Source of the DNA: Myrica gale
Taxonomy: Eukaryota > Streptophyta > Magnoliopsida > Fagales > Myricaceae
Length of the DNA stretch: 64,000 nt
Assembly: GCA_963930655.1 (NCBI GenBank)
Contig: OZ005607.1
Span: 21,340,374 to 21,404,373 of the forward strand
Direction of reading: 5' to 3'
In this document: piece by piece, positions 24,771-37,100 of the stretch
How positions within the stretch are numbered: the first letter of the stretch is position 1
Layout of the letters: every line of letters starts with the position of its first letter
Translations under genes and position numbers: made by a program
The notes under the pieces: generated by a model
Database searches by the model: none
Told to the model about the DNA's origin: nothing
What the model saw: only the letters and a program-made list of their open reading frames with translations

Positions 24771-27139
24771 ATGGATAAGTATTTGATAAAAAAGTCAGCC
24801 AGCATGGAGTCTTCTAGTACTACTACTTCTGATGCAAATACTAGTTCGAAAAGACCTCGCATTTTGTTTAGTCCAGATGATATTATTACTGACCCAGGAT
24901 TACGTAAACTCATTGAAGAATATGATGTTGGGATTAGGGATCAAATTCGCAGAGAGTACTTGATCAAAGGTCCTTGTCAACCGCTTGGTCATGATTTTCC
25001 CAAGAAGCAATATGGGAAAACAATGAGAGGTTTTAGGGAGTTATGGTTCAAAAATAATGAGTTGTTGAAATACAGTGTGTCAAAGGATGCAGCTTATTAC
25101 TTGTGGTGTTATCTGTTTAGGCAAACTAAAGGAGTAAGATTTGGGGGGAGTGTTTACATCTATGGGGTTTAGCAACTGGAAAAAAGCAAAAGAGGTTTTT
25201 GCTGAACATGTTGGTGCGTGTAATAGTGCTCACAATTTTTCTAGAGGACAATGTGATACACTCAAAAATCAGCGTCAAAGTTTGCTTTACATGTTATCCT
25301 CACACGGGAAGAAGTTAGATGAGTCTTATCGCATTCGTTTGACAGCAGTTTTAGATTGCATTTGTTATCTTTTGGGGTAAGGATTAACTTTTCGTGGCCA
25401 TGACGAGTCCGAGAGTTCAATGAGGAAGAGAAATTTTCTTGAGTTGTTGGAATGGTATAGCTTACATAAGAAAAAGGTTCGTAAGACAACTCATCTCAAT
25501 GCTCCTAAAAATAATCAAATGACTTCTCCAAAAACTTAGAAGGAATTGGTGAGTGCTGCTGCAGCGGAGACTACACTTGTCATCATTAAAGATATTGGAG
25601 ACAAATTTTTTTCTCTAATAGTTGATGAGTCTCGAGATAGCTCAGTGAAGGAGCAAATGACAGTGGTTTTGAGATATGTAAACAAACGTGGACAAGTGAT
25701 AGAAAGGTTTCTTGGTGTAGAACATGTTACCGACACTTGCTCCCAATCTTTGAAAAATGCTATAGAAAACTTGTTTGCAAGACATGGGTTATCAATATCC
25801 AGATTGAGAGGTCATGGGTATGATGGGGCATCAAACATGCAAGACGAATTTAATGGGTTGAAGACACTTATTTTGAGGGACAATCCTTCTGCTACATATA
25901 TCCATTGTTTTGCTCATCAACTTCAATTGACTATTGTGTCTATTGCAAAGGATAACATGGAAGTTTGTGATTTTTTTCGTTACACTACTATTACTGTGAA
26001 TATAGTTGGAGCTTCATGTAAAAGGAAAGATGCACTTCGTCAAAGTCAACATGAGAAAATAGTAGAGTGGTTGGACAATGGAGACATTTCTAGTGGAAGG
26101 GGCAGAAATCAAGAAACTAGTCTCGCATGACCAGCGGATACTCGTTGGGGTTCACATCACACTACAATAATCCGTCTCTTCACTATGTGGTTAGCAGTGT
26201 TGAATGTGCTTGAAAACGTAAAAGAGGATGACACTTGTAGGGAACAAAAATGTCTTGCTAAGAGTATGATAAATACGATGCAAAGCTTTAAGTTTGTATT
26301 CAATATGCATTTGTTGAATAATATAATGGGAATTACGAATGAATTGTCACAGGCTTTACAGTGAAAAGATCAAGATATTGTTAATGCTATGAGTTTGGTG
26401 GGAGTTGTGAAGCGTCGGTTGCAAGCTTTGAGGGAGATGGAATGAGATGCTGTTTTGGAAGAAGTTAAAACTTTTTGTGTCAATAATTATATCATCGTGC
26501 CCAATATGGAAGAGATTATACAAACTCGCGGTCGTCCAAGTCGTGGAGGGCAAACAATTACTCATATGCATCATTTTCGTGTGGAAGTGTTTTGTCATGT
26601 TATTGATTTGATCGCTCAGGAGATGGATCGTCGTTTCACTGAAGTAAGTACAGAGTTACTTCTTTGCATAACATGTCTTGATCCAAAAAATTCATTCTCA
26701 GCGTTTGATCATGCTATGTTACTTCGTCTTGCTGAACTTTATCTAGATGATTTGTATGATTCTTAGAAATCAACTTCACACCTACATTGATGATGTGAGA
26801 AATGCTGATATTTTTTCTGGACTTGAAGATATTGGAGGTCTTGCTGTGAAGATGGTTGAGACAAGAAAACATATTTTATATCCATTTGTTTATCTCCTTA
26901 TTGAGTTGGCATTGGTCTTACCAGTTGTGACTGCAAGTGTTGAGAGAGTGTTCTCTGCGATGAAGATTATCAAGACTGACATGCGTAATAAGATGAGAGA
27001 TGACTGGATGAATGACAGCATGATCGTATACATCGAGAGGGAAATTTTTGAAACTATAGAGAACGAAGAAATTTTGCAACGTTTTCAGAATATGCAGTCT
27101 CGTAGGATTCAATTGCCACCTCTCAGTTTCAGCAAATAA
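24771..27139 (+). pseudogene. hAT transposase, zinc-finger MYM/TTF-type family, broken
   Basis: The reading opens MDKYLIKKSASMESS and follows the plant family often annotated as zinc finger MYM-type protein 1-like. Seen in order are an N-terminal TTF-type finger region (IRREYLIKGPCQPLGHDFP ... DAAYYLWCYLF), the link GFSNWKKAKEVFAEHVG, a catalytic-core block with VDESRD and YDGASNM, IHCFAHQLQL, and the C-terminal dimerisation block ASVERVFSAMKIIKT ending IERE..ETIENEEILQRFQ. There are at least two frameshifts (near 25140 and 26760) and about five in-frame stops (near 25378, 25538, 26128, 26362 and 26443), so no active enzyme is made. It shares strand and fate with the enclosing transposon. Confidence 0.9.
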
Positions 27140-27354
27140 TACGGTACGTGTATTTTAATATTTTTAAATGCTTTTAGTCCTTAATTTTTTATATTTTAAT
27201 TTTAAGACACTTTTGCATTACGTATGAAAAAATCTTGATATGTCATTTCACCATAGGAATTTGTCCCCCCTTAACTAAAATCCTGGTTCCGCCACTGTAG
27301 CTAGGTGAGTACTCTCAAAGGCAACACACATTCACAGAGGAAATGAAAATTACT

Positions 27355-27618
27355 GGGAAAGGATCCTAATTCTGTTGCAAGAGCAATGGCCATTATTCTC
27401 TAGCCATGGCACCAAACATTCCATGTGGAACCGATGTGCGCAATGCAGGTGCACCAGGGTCTCGCCGGCCTGAACCGTTCCAGGCAAACAACGCACTCGT
27501 CTTGGTCTAAGGCCTCCCAGCTCAACTTGGCCCAACTGAACCTTCTTGAGCTGCCCTTCTTTGATCCAAATACCTCTGTGTGCAACTCCCCTAGTACCGT
27601 AGTTTGTCCCTCACACAC
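27355..27618 (-). pseudogene. Captured RING-H2 E3 ubiquitin-ligase fragment
   Basis: The minus strand encodes, in two frames separated by one frameshift near 27470, RRFSWAKLSWEALDQDECVVCLERFRP and then ETLVHLHCAHRFHMECLVPWLENNGHCSCNR. Together these follow a plant RING-H2 finger: C-x2-C, HCAHRFH and PWLE are recognisable. The last zinc pair is CSCNR where CPCCR is expected, so one ligand is lost. Only the finger and its lead-in are present, with no start or full-length protein. It lies between the hAT insertion and the right arm of the Pack-MULE-like element, consistent with capture of a host exon. Confidence 0.75.
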
Positions 27619-27863
27619 CTCAGTCTTCGTTTGCTATTATCCCCAATATGAATCATAAAAATAGAAAACAAAAACAACATTAAATAGGTTGTTGATTAAA
27701 AGGGTTAAGGAATCTTGAATGAAGAGCTTCATTAATTTACATAGATAATCAAGCTTCGGTCAAACCTGTTACTTTCTGATTTTTTCTGTGTTCTCAGCCT
27801 TTCTTCTAGCCTTTCCTTCGCTTCTCTGGCTATTTCTCCTAGCTACTCATCTTTGGACACTTG

Positions 27864-28187
27864 GGGCATGTTCGTGTTGTAAAAAACTATAGGATTCTAG
27901 TAGGATTGTGAATATTTATGTAAAATAGTATTTTATAGGTGTTTGTGTAGAGGATATAGAGAGATGATTTGATGTAATTGTTTAATAAAAAATATTAGAA
28001 TTAGGTGAAAAAGTATAGAGAGAGAAAATTTGTTATAATTTTTTTTTAAATGTATTAAAGTTTGTATAAAAAGTTGTTGGAGATTGTGATAAATGTATTG
28101 GTGTTTGTGTTTGAATTCTTAAGATGTTCGGTGATAGTTTTGTGAATGGATTTGAATCCTAGAAAAAACTTGAAAACGAACATGTCC
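27864..28187. mobile_element. Tourist-like (PIF/Harbinger) MITE
   Basis: The left end is GGGCATGTTCGTGTTG and the right end reads AAAACGAACATGTCC, inverted repeats of about 15 bases with weaker pairing beyond. The 3-bp flank TTG occurs on both sides (27861-27863, 28188-28190); Tourist elements usually duplicate TTA/TAA, so this is slightly unusual. Length is 324 bp. A relative with a TTA flank lies at 30460-30684. Confidence 0.7.
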
Positions 28188-28718
28188 TTGGTTTAATAAA
28201 CTACTTTGCTGTTTGTTTTTTAGCCAAATGATGTTAGTGATAAATCTAAAAAAGAAGGACAAATTAAGAAACATAGGAATGCTGAGGTTCATGGTTATTT
28301 TTTTATAAATAGAAAGACGACCTTCTCGTCCCTCCGTGTGCAACCAAACATGGTGAATCCAACAAGGCTCCCTTCTGATGGAACCGGCTCCTTCAAGCAC
28401 ATTCCACGTCAGGAAGCATTCCTGCCATTGGTAACGACCAAGTTGTTCAAAACACCAAAAAAGGAAGAAAACGAACGGCTGAATGCACAATTTGACTTAA
28501 TGAGTGGAAGATGTGTGTCGTTTAGGACAAAAAATAAAATGGGTGAGGGTGTCATGGAGAGTGGAGTCTAGATTCCATTAGGTAGAATGACAGAGGGGGT
28601 AACAAAAGGACTAGATTTTGCAAAGATGACAAATTTAGAGACTAAAATTTTGACCCACTAAAATGCAGGACTAAAAATGAAAATGGTACAAAATCCAGTT
28701 GCTATAAATTAAATTTCC

Positions 28719-30459
28719 TATATATTTATTATTATAATATATATTGATTAAAAATTAAAATTCCCTTATAATTATATATATATATATATATATGATTTAT
28801 AAATACAATAAACTCATAGTGGACTAAAAAACATTCCACTCATCGAGGTAAGGTCTCCTTCCCCTGCAAAAGGAGGCCCCCTCTTTAATGCACGTCTAAT
28901 TAATCTGATGGAGTGTTCAATAAGGAGAAGCAATTGCCACCGGCCCACGGGCGGCACAATCTGCGATAAGATGAAGAGGTGGGCTTCCCTTGGAATGGAC
29001 ACAAAAAAGGGGGCCATACTTGACCATCACTTCGCCAACCCACCCGAGGGCAGAGGACCATTCCTCTGGGAGAAGGGACACTAGACATCACCTTAAGGAA
29101 AACTAACTCAATACACACATTTACATACGTTGTGTTTGCATGAAAAATTTTACAAAATTTTTCACTCTCTCACAATAAAATATTACAATATAATCTCTCT
29201 CTCCCCCATCAAATTATAACTTTTCACTAAAAAAAATCACTTTCTTTACTTTTTCACTAAACTCAATACCAAAAATTTTAACAACACAAAAATTTTACAA
29301 CACAAACCCACCGTTAGAGAACTAACTTCATTATTGAAAGCTACCCCCGTGAGCCTCACCCTCTCTTCACCTTATATTTTGAAACATAATACTGAATTTA
29401 ATAGTCAATCATGCCATGGCTTGAATGAGACCTAAATGGTTTCTACATCAATTATATTAAAATTTTATTTGTTTCAATGTAAAATTATTTATAATGTAAA
29501 ATAGTTTCAGATAAATTTTGTTTGGAAAAATACACTTTGCAGCCTTGAAATTTGGGGTACTGATACTTTGCACTTATCTTTATTTTTGTAACCTTGAGCC
29601 CCTGAAGTTTTGATTCTTGTCGATTTGTACTCTCTGTCCAAATTAGCCATCAAAACTAACGGATAATAAGCGCATGGCTCTCACAAGCGTGATGTCCATC
29701 GTTGATTTGGACCCTCCGTCCAATTTTCTGTCTATTTTAACGGCTGCTTTTGATTAAATGTGTAAATCGACGAGAATCAAAACTTCAAAAGCTCAATGTG
29801 ACGAAAATAGGAAACTATATAGCCTCAATCACATCCTTCTTTGGGCTATCGTTTTTCATGAGCCGATTACTCTGTTTCAAAGTTTTGGAATCTCACTAAA
29901 CTATTAACTCACAAACTTCTAAACTTCTATTGAACCCTTACGAAAACAATGTTTTTGTTCGGTAATTAAAAGAAACAGTTTAAGTAATACCCTGAGAATG
30001 CAAAATCTCTGTCTCTCTCACACATCTTTAGAATTAGTCTGCAAAATCAGAAATAAGTTGTGATCGAGTCATATTTCATTTTTGGAGTAAATACATGTTA
30101 ACCTTCAATTATGGGGATTTTGACACTTTACACCTCAATCTATTATTTTTGTTACAGTGCATCCATCAAGTATTGATTTCAAACACTTTGTACTCTCAGT
30201 TCCTGTCAATTTTGAAGTAAATAATTTTTTATATGCGAAATGATAATTTTATCCTCATTAGTTTTTTCGCGGAAGTGATCATTTTATGAGGTTGAATCCA
30301 AGGGATAAATACACGGAATAAGAGGATTCAATAGAAGTTTGTGGGTTGATAGTTTTGTAAAATCTATATTTAGTAAAAAATTGACATAAAATTTTAATAG
30401 AAGATACAAAGTGTCTAAAATTAATAGTTAATAAATGTAATGTGACAAATATACACTTA
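28719..30459. other. Intergenic repeat-derived DNA
   Basis: There is a (TA)n tract at about 28774-28794. At 29584-29627 and 29764-29808 lie inverted arms sharing GAAGTTTTGATTCT.GTCGATTT, likely the remains of a MITE; similar sequence recurs near 48890-48950. No gene was recognised. Confidence 0.45.
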
Positions 30460-30684
30460 GGGCATGTTCCTTTTGTCAAAATTTTAAGAATTTGAATCCA
30501 ACTTTCTAAAATTACAATCTCAATATTACTTCTACAAAAATACCAATACAACTCAATATTACATTTTTTACAAATATCAATACAAGTCAACATCTTTTAC
30601 ACAAACACTAATAAAACTCAACCATCACTTAAAAATTCTCAAAACCCTTCAAATCCTAAAAATCTCACCAAAACGAACATGACC
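30460..30684. mobile_element. Tourist-like (PIF/Harbinger) MITE
   Basis: 225 bp starting GGGCATGTTCCTTTTG and ending CAAAACGAACATGACC, with the 3-bp duplication TTA at 30457-30459 and 30685-30687. Termini and duplication match plant Tourist elements. It is non-coding. Confidence 0.78.
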
Positions 30685-31141
30685 TTAGTTAAAGTTACGA
30701 ATGGGTTCTTGAATTTAAAAGCTAGAATTTAATATGTTTGAAATAAAACATTTAGCCCTACTAGCTCTAATTGAAAAGACCCCACCCCACCAGGTATTAT
30801 TATCCGGCCTAAAGGCTTCCTTCCTTTATCTCCTTTCATTTGGTCTGGTGGCCTTTTCTAAGTTGCAGACTGCACACTTCTCACATAATTGAGGTTGGGC
30901 TCTTGTTCTCATTTGAACCCAATCTAGTCCAAGCTTTCCAAAGTCACTTGCAGACCTTTATTCCAGAGGGCCTTATAGTTCAAGTCAATGGAGTGATAAT
31001 GAGGGGGTACCTTTTTATTTTTTTTTGTTTTTAAGTGATAAAGAGGTGTACCTAGTTAGGGGCCTACTGACCCAAAAGGGGGAAGAAAACCCAAAAAGAC
31101 GAGGGGCCAAGGCAACCAAATTGTGAGGATGTTGAGGGGCA

Positions 31142-31328
31142 AAGAAACTCCTAGATGTTCCTTTTTCTTTCCTATGTCTTCTCTTGATTGAGTTAAATTC
31201 TGATGATTTTGACGTCAAGTTTTTTTGTTGGGGCTAAGAAACTCCTAGATGTTCCTTTTTCTTTCCTAAGTCCTCTCTTGATTGAGTTAAGTTTTGATGA
31301 CTTTGACGTCAAGTTTTTTTGTTGGTTC
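31142..31328. repeat. Two tandem copies of a 94-bp unit
   Basis: Both copies start AAGAAACTCCTAGATGTTCC and end GACGTCAAGTTTTTTTGTTG, with only a few differences. No coding content. Confidence 0.85.
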
Positions 31329-32656
31329 CTAACAGAGGGAGCCTGTGTAATACAAATGGGGAAACTCCCAGGATAAAAAAAAACTTCCAATAAATGTCAC
31401 ATGGTGCACGAGTCTTATGAGACATTGAGACGTGCTAGATCTCTTTGTTGCTATATGGAGGAATGTGCAGGTGGGTAGAGTTTCAACCATAAAAAGGAGA
31501 AATGACAGAAAGAAAATAAAAGGTAAAAACCAGTTCTAACTGAGAAACTTAGAACACCTAAGAGCAATGTTTATTTGAGCTTTTTTTTTTTTCTTTCTTA
31601 GGCAATCGTGAATTTCATAATAGAAATAACTTAGACATAAAGTTCATTGCAGGAGCATTGAGAGCATCAAGGACAGAATATCTATTAGTCTTAAAAGCCT
31701 AGATCCTAAAGGCCATTTGAGCTGATTTTATCAGTTTAAACTTTTAGCTTAATTAGTGATACAAACGTGTGGTGTTCACTTTTAACAAAATTAGTCATTG
31801 GGTAAAATTTTGAATAGGTATGTCATTGTGGTCTATTTTTCAAACATATAGTAGATCATTTCGTCTACCAAAAGTCAACCCACTAACAAGGAAAGACTAT
31901 CCGACCTAAAAAATGGACATCTAGACCTCCACCTAGGGCCGTGTACCAAAATTTTCGGATTTGGAAAGCCATATCTGAATCCGAAAATTTTGGATACCGG
32001 ATTTCGAATACGAAACCGAATCCGAATGGCTGATATCCGGCCGGGTCGGATGATTTGGATATCGGATCGGATTCGGATCTCAGCCTGATTTGGACAGCAA
32101 ATATGGGCCAGTTTTAACTAATTAATGGGCTTTTTTATTTTCTTTTTGCAGATATTAGATTTGGCCTTTGGGCCAAGCTGAATTTGGCCTAAAAGAAGCT
32201 TTTTTTTTTTTAAGTTGTTCTTGGCTTTGTTTGCTTGGACGCTGGACGAATCTTCCAGGACTATTGGAACTTGGACCAATTTCAATGATTTCATATCTGA
32301 TATCCGGTAACAAACTAACAATGACAAAAAATATAAATTGGCGGGAATTTGCAGTGATTTAGTAAACATAATGTTTTCTTTGCAAAAATTGTCATGTAAA
32401 AATCATTTTCACAACAAATCCAACAAAAACAAACATTCAAAAATAAGTTCTAATTAACATGTAATAGAACTTGGACTTGAATGTTTGATCACATGAAAAT
32501 CTATCAAAAACAAACATTCAAGTCTTCTATGGTTCTAAAATCTAATTAACATAAATAACAAAATATAAAAAATATAAACAAAAATAAACACTAAGTCAAT
32601 AACAAATGAACCAAAATGTCAACAATATGTTACTTTAAACAAAATGTCATTCCAAG

Positions 32657-33869
32657 CAGTGGCAGAACCAGGTTTAAAATTCATGGGTGTCGAACTTTAA
32701 AGGCGAAATGACAAAAAAAAAATTTCCTTCATAATGCAAAACATTGTCTTAAAGTTTTTTTTCTATGTTATTGTCTTAGAGTTATAATGTCGAAAATTAA
32801 AGACTAAAAGCATTAAAAATATTAGAATACATGTACCGTAATATATACTGCGACTGAAAGGTGACAGTTGGATCCTACGAGTTTGCATCTTCTGAAAATG
32901 TTGCAAAATAACTTCGTTCTCAATAGTTTTAAAAACTTCTTGCTCGATGTACACTAACATGCAACCATTCATTCAGTTATCTCTCATCCTAACACGCAAA
33001 TCACTTTTGATTATCTAATTTAAGTTAATTCTCTACTTAATTAAAAAACTTTAGAATAAATTATAGATGATTTTGATGGTTGAGGTCTTGATGCCATTAG
33101 GGGTTGTCTTTCTTACATTTTTTTGTTACTACCACAACTGGGATCTATTTTTTTCCTCTTTTTTCTTTTGACAAAAGGATACTTGGGATGCATTTGTAAT
33201 TTACTTTCTCTAGATTCTATGGATTTGAAATTGAAAGATATTCGCATTCTTCAAAGCAACTTACACACACAAAGCAACAAGTGATGGCAAACCATGCTCT
33301 GAATAATAAAAATAAAATTTACAGGATAAAGCAATATTTAGTAAAAGAGTTCCTTAGATAAACATATCCCAAAAATGATCAGAACTTTGGTTTGGCCTAT
33401 ACAAGAATCCTAAACAAACACAACATTTTTCGAGATCTCTAATAAAAATGAAGAAACAAATCAACATAGGGAGAAAAAAATGAAGTGATCTTGATTGTGA
33501 AAAAATAGGAGCAAAGAGTAAATAATTTTTTACTAACATAAATTTAGCAAGATGGCAGGAAGTTACCCCTCGGTTGAAGAATATGTAATCGATGCAAAAC
33601 AAAAAATTATAATAACTGTATATTTGTCTTAATTATTATGTAGCACTAGAAGCAAAATCAATGTATAGAAAAAAAATGTTTTAGATCCGATACCCATTAA
33701 GTCTATTTGGCCTGGACTTAATGGGTATCGGACCTGAACTAATGGGTAGCGGACCTAGCTAATTTATAAAGAAAAAGAAAAAAAAACAAAAAAAACCAAG
33801 TGTAAATTATTTTTTGGGGTGCGATGGGTATCGACCGATACCCATCGCACCCCCTTGCTTTCGCCCCTG
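32657..33869 (-). mobile_element. Internally deleted hAT element
   Basis: The left end is CAGTGGCAGAACCAGG and the right end reads CCTTGCTTTCGCCCCTG, matching the termini of the hAT at 23694-27297 in reverse orientation. Flanks are ATTCCAAG (32649-32656) and CTTCCAAG (33870-33877), an 8-bp duplication with one mismatch. Length is 1213 bp. Only the end of the transposase survives (about 32860-32972, YIEQEVFKTIENEVILQHFQ), so it could move only with help from another copy. Confidence 0.85.
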
Positions 33870-34159
33870 CTTCCAAGTTTCCTACTACTAAAAAAAGGCA
33901 ATGCTTTCCAGTTTTCATCCTGTAGACAACGAATTATTGTTATAACATATAGAGACTAGAAATAAGATAGAAAGAGAAACAAATTAATGCAATATTAGAA
34001 GTAAGATATTACTCACATGATGTCGGTACCACACAATGTGAATCATGATAATGTCCAAAATCCAACTCATTCAAGATTCATCCAATAAGATACGTAAAGG
34101 ATCAGCTTCCAATTTTATATAAAAAAAATGAAACAACATTAAATACACAAAAAGAAGAA

Positions 34160-37100
34160 ATAAAACAATAAATGAATTGAATTTTCGAGAACATTATTAC
34201 CTGAGTCCATTCTAAAGATCTCAAAGTCCCCAACCACTTCTAAGACACGTTGACCAGGGTTAATGGGTGTTGACCTTAGCCAATTTTGAGCACATATGAG
34301 AGCCTCAACTGTTTTTGGAGCCAATGAGCTCTGATAGGGATCCAAAACGCGCCCTTAAGTGCTGAATGCGGACTCAGAAGCAACGATAGTGATTGAAATA
34401 GCTAGCACATATCGTGCAATTCGAGCAATAACTGGAAATTTGGTGGAGTAAACCTTCCACCAAGTTAAAATGTCAAACACTGAACTAGGGGACTCCACAT
34501 CCTCCAAGTAATAACGTTCCAACTCAGTCTTGCAATCTAACAAATTCCTAGTTGCCCGAGATTAATGAAATTCTTGCAAGATACACAACGGATTCGAAAT
34601 CCCCCTCCCCATTGTGTTGCCACTGCTTTGAGAGTCATAATCATAGTCATCACTAGTTTCACTGCCCATCCTAGAGTCAACTGAAGATAACCCATCATTG
34701 TAGTGCCTATACAACCATTCAACATCCATTTTCAATATCTCAATAAATTTTCCCCTTCCTCAACATCCATAACCTTCTTGAACCAAAATTCTAGGTGACA
34801 ATCTTGTAACGTGGATCAAGAATAGCAGCCACAAACAAAAGCATATCCATCTTTTCAACATTTCCCCAATATTTTTCATACTTCAACTTCATTTTAAAAG
34901 CCATGACACTCAATAAATCATCATGACTATCACAATATGCTAAGTGAGTATGAATGTAAAAGACTTCTTCAAAATGCAAATTAGAAGTGACATACATTGA
35001 ACCAGAGAGACATCCTAACATCATAGAAAATTTGCAAAAATCTGACAAAAGTTCTAACTTTTTCCCAATCTTAATCATCAGGAGCTCTTAATACTCTCCT
35101 ACCTAGTCCATTTTCATTCAAATAATTATATATATGCCCATTATCCTCCTGCAACAGCTCAAAGGCTCTCTAATATTTTTCAGAAACATTCAACATGAGG
35201 TAAGTGGAGTTCTATCTAGTTTGAACGTCAAGGCACAAAGATAAACCACATTGGATTCTTTTTCTTCTCCACACAAGATTTAAATTTTGTTAACCTAGCA
35301 GGAGAAGACTTCACATACTTTACTAGGTTCCAAACCTTAATGACAGACTCATCAAGTTCTTTCAGCCCCTCATTGATGTCACACTCAGTGCCAATACTTA
35401 CCCCATAGGCTCTCCTATAGTAGTGAATGCACACAAACGAGGATTATGGCACGAACGAATCCTCTTAGGCCTGATAAGTGGCTTGAAAAGCTTAGCAAAA
35501 ACGTTTAAGTTAAATTTATAAGTATATTAAGGAAGGAAAAATAATAATTTTAGGATTTAACAAAAAAACTGCCTGCAAAATAAGTCTTAAAAGTTTTGAC
35601 TTGTATTAATTATGGAGATAAACTTATGATAAGATTCAAAACAAATAAAAGGAAGTGGAAATAAAAATTTTCTTTTTGGCGTAAGGAAAAAGCAGAATAC
35701 GAGAAAATCTCAAAAAGGTAAATACGAAATTTTTCCCCTAGTAGCACTGTACAATAACATAAATCCTTCATTAGGATGCAAAAAGTGAAGAAATATACAA
35801 CAATGGAAGTGTCTAACACTTCCATCCTACAACATCTGTAAAATCGGTTAAACAAGAAGAAGACCTAAACAACCTACACAAAATTGACTATCCTGACATT
35901 TAATCAACCTTCAACTCAGTGTCGGAGGTTAGGTCGATAACCTCATTTTCCACGGTACCCTCAATCGGCGGTGCCTGTGAAGGAGGGTTAATAAGTAGAA
36001 GGGTCAGGTACCATTGGGGCTCGTACCCCACATATACCTTAAACATATCCGTAATAAACGTCCATATCGTCATCACTAAAATATAAGGATCCACATCTAG
36101 GATTTGCTCGCTCGAAAATGTCAACATCTGTCAGGTTCGAGGTCCACGACCGTACATACAAAAAATTTAAATAAAACGGGTGAGTCCTATTGACTCAGTA
36201 AGGGGGAAAGAGGACATGTCGTGCAATCAAATAAACATGAACAATCCTAGTAGCAGATAAACAATCTACATGCATTGATCATAATAAACGGAATAACGAT
36301 GCATGATTGATGCAATGCAGAAATGATGCATCTGTTTCCCGGTCATTTCTCTTTCTTTCTTTCTTTCTTTTTTCGGTTCTGTAGATGTGTCCTTTTGTCT
36401 CTCTGTTTAACCCCTAGAGTATGGGTTATGCGTCCCTCCTCTCCTCTGGGACTGTCCCGTGCCTCGGTAACAGAATCCTGTCAACCCTATATTATTAACG
36501 CCAAGGATATCAACCACTCATTTCAGTGGTGGCTTGCACTATCCCACTTATGATAGATACCGTCACTCTGTCATCGGACCACCTCTGGGTATGAGTTTCA
36601 TTTCGGTCAACGATTTTCCCACACCCATGAGATGTTGATGCAATATGGCATGTCATCGTATTTATAACAGATGTACAATTCATAAATGTCCAGTAAGAAA
36701 CTGCAAGATTTAACATAAAGATGCGTTGGACATAAGCCATTGAACATGGAAATTAACCTTAAACGGTCAAGCGACCCAAGTATTCAAATGGAGGCTTTTT
36801 GGGCCTTCTTAGACCCCACCAGGTTTATCCCTATAGTTTTAAACTATTCTAGGCTTTGTTTAGGGTTAACGGGTCTAAAGTTCATTTAGGCCACTAAATG
36901 AGTTTTATGATTTGAGCCCTTACTCCTACTTGGTTTGGACTCAAATTTGGGATTCTCCATTTATTTTTCATCCTCTACACGACCATAAAGTTATTTTTCC
37001 AGTTCGGACTTTTTACACTAATATTTTGTGTGAAATGACGAAATTGCCCTCAGAGACCTACAGGGGCATTTTCGATGTTTCCCGACCTTTATTGCCCTGC

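Larger units (their letters stand above)
23694..27297 (+). mobile_element. hAT DNA transposon, decayed
   Basis: The left end is CAGGGGCGGAACCAC and the right end reads GGTTCCGCCACTG, so the termini are inverted repeats of hAT type. The exact 8-bp sequence TAGCTAGG flanks the element at 23686-23693 and 27298-27305, a textbook hAT target duplication. Length is 3604 bp. It carries a broken transposase at 24771-27139 and a small tandem array at 24432-24602. It sits inside the Pack-MULE-like element, so it is the younger of the two. A deletion derivative of the same family lies at 32657-33869. Confidence 0.93.
23287..28718. mobile_element. Pack-MULE-like element with long inverted arms
   Basis: The left arm (about 23287-23600) and right arm (about 28475-28718) are reverse complements: both contain TTTTCATTTTTAGTCCTGCA, GTGGGTCAAAATTTTAGT, CATCTTTGCAAAA and CCTAAACGACACAC. 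The left arm holds an extra internal duplication of about 54 bases. Flanks are AT-rich and alike (attatattta / tatatattta), fitting but not proving an 8-9-bp target duplication. Inside is a RING-H2 gene fragment (27355-27618) and no Mutator transposase, hence Pack-MULE-like. Two later insertions, an hAT (23694-27297) and a Tourist-like MITE (27864-28187), make up most of its length; without them it is about 1.5 kb. A third arm of the family lies at 61093-61320. Confidence 0.7.

Noticed and set aside
25385-25440. Hammerhead-ribozyme-like phrase (TGACGAGTCCGAG)
   Set aside because: It lacks the CTGA start and a paired helix with GAAA, and it translates as the expected transposase segment RGHDESES.
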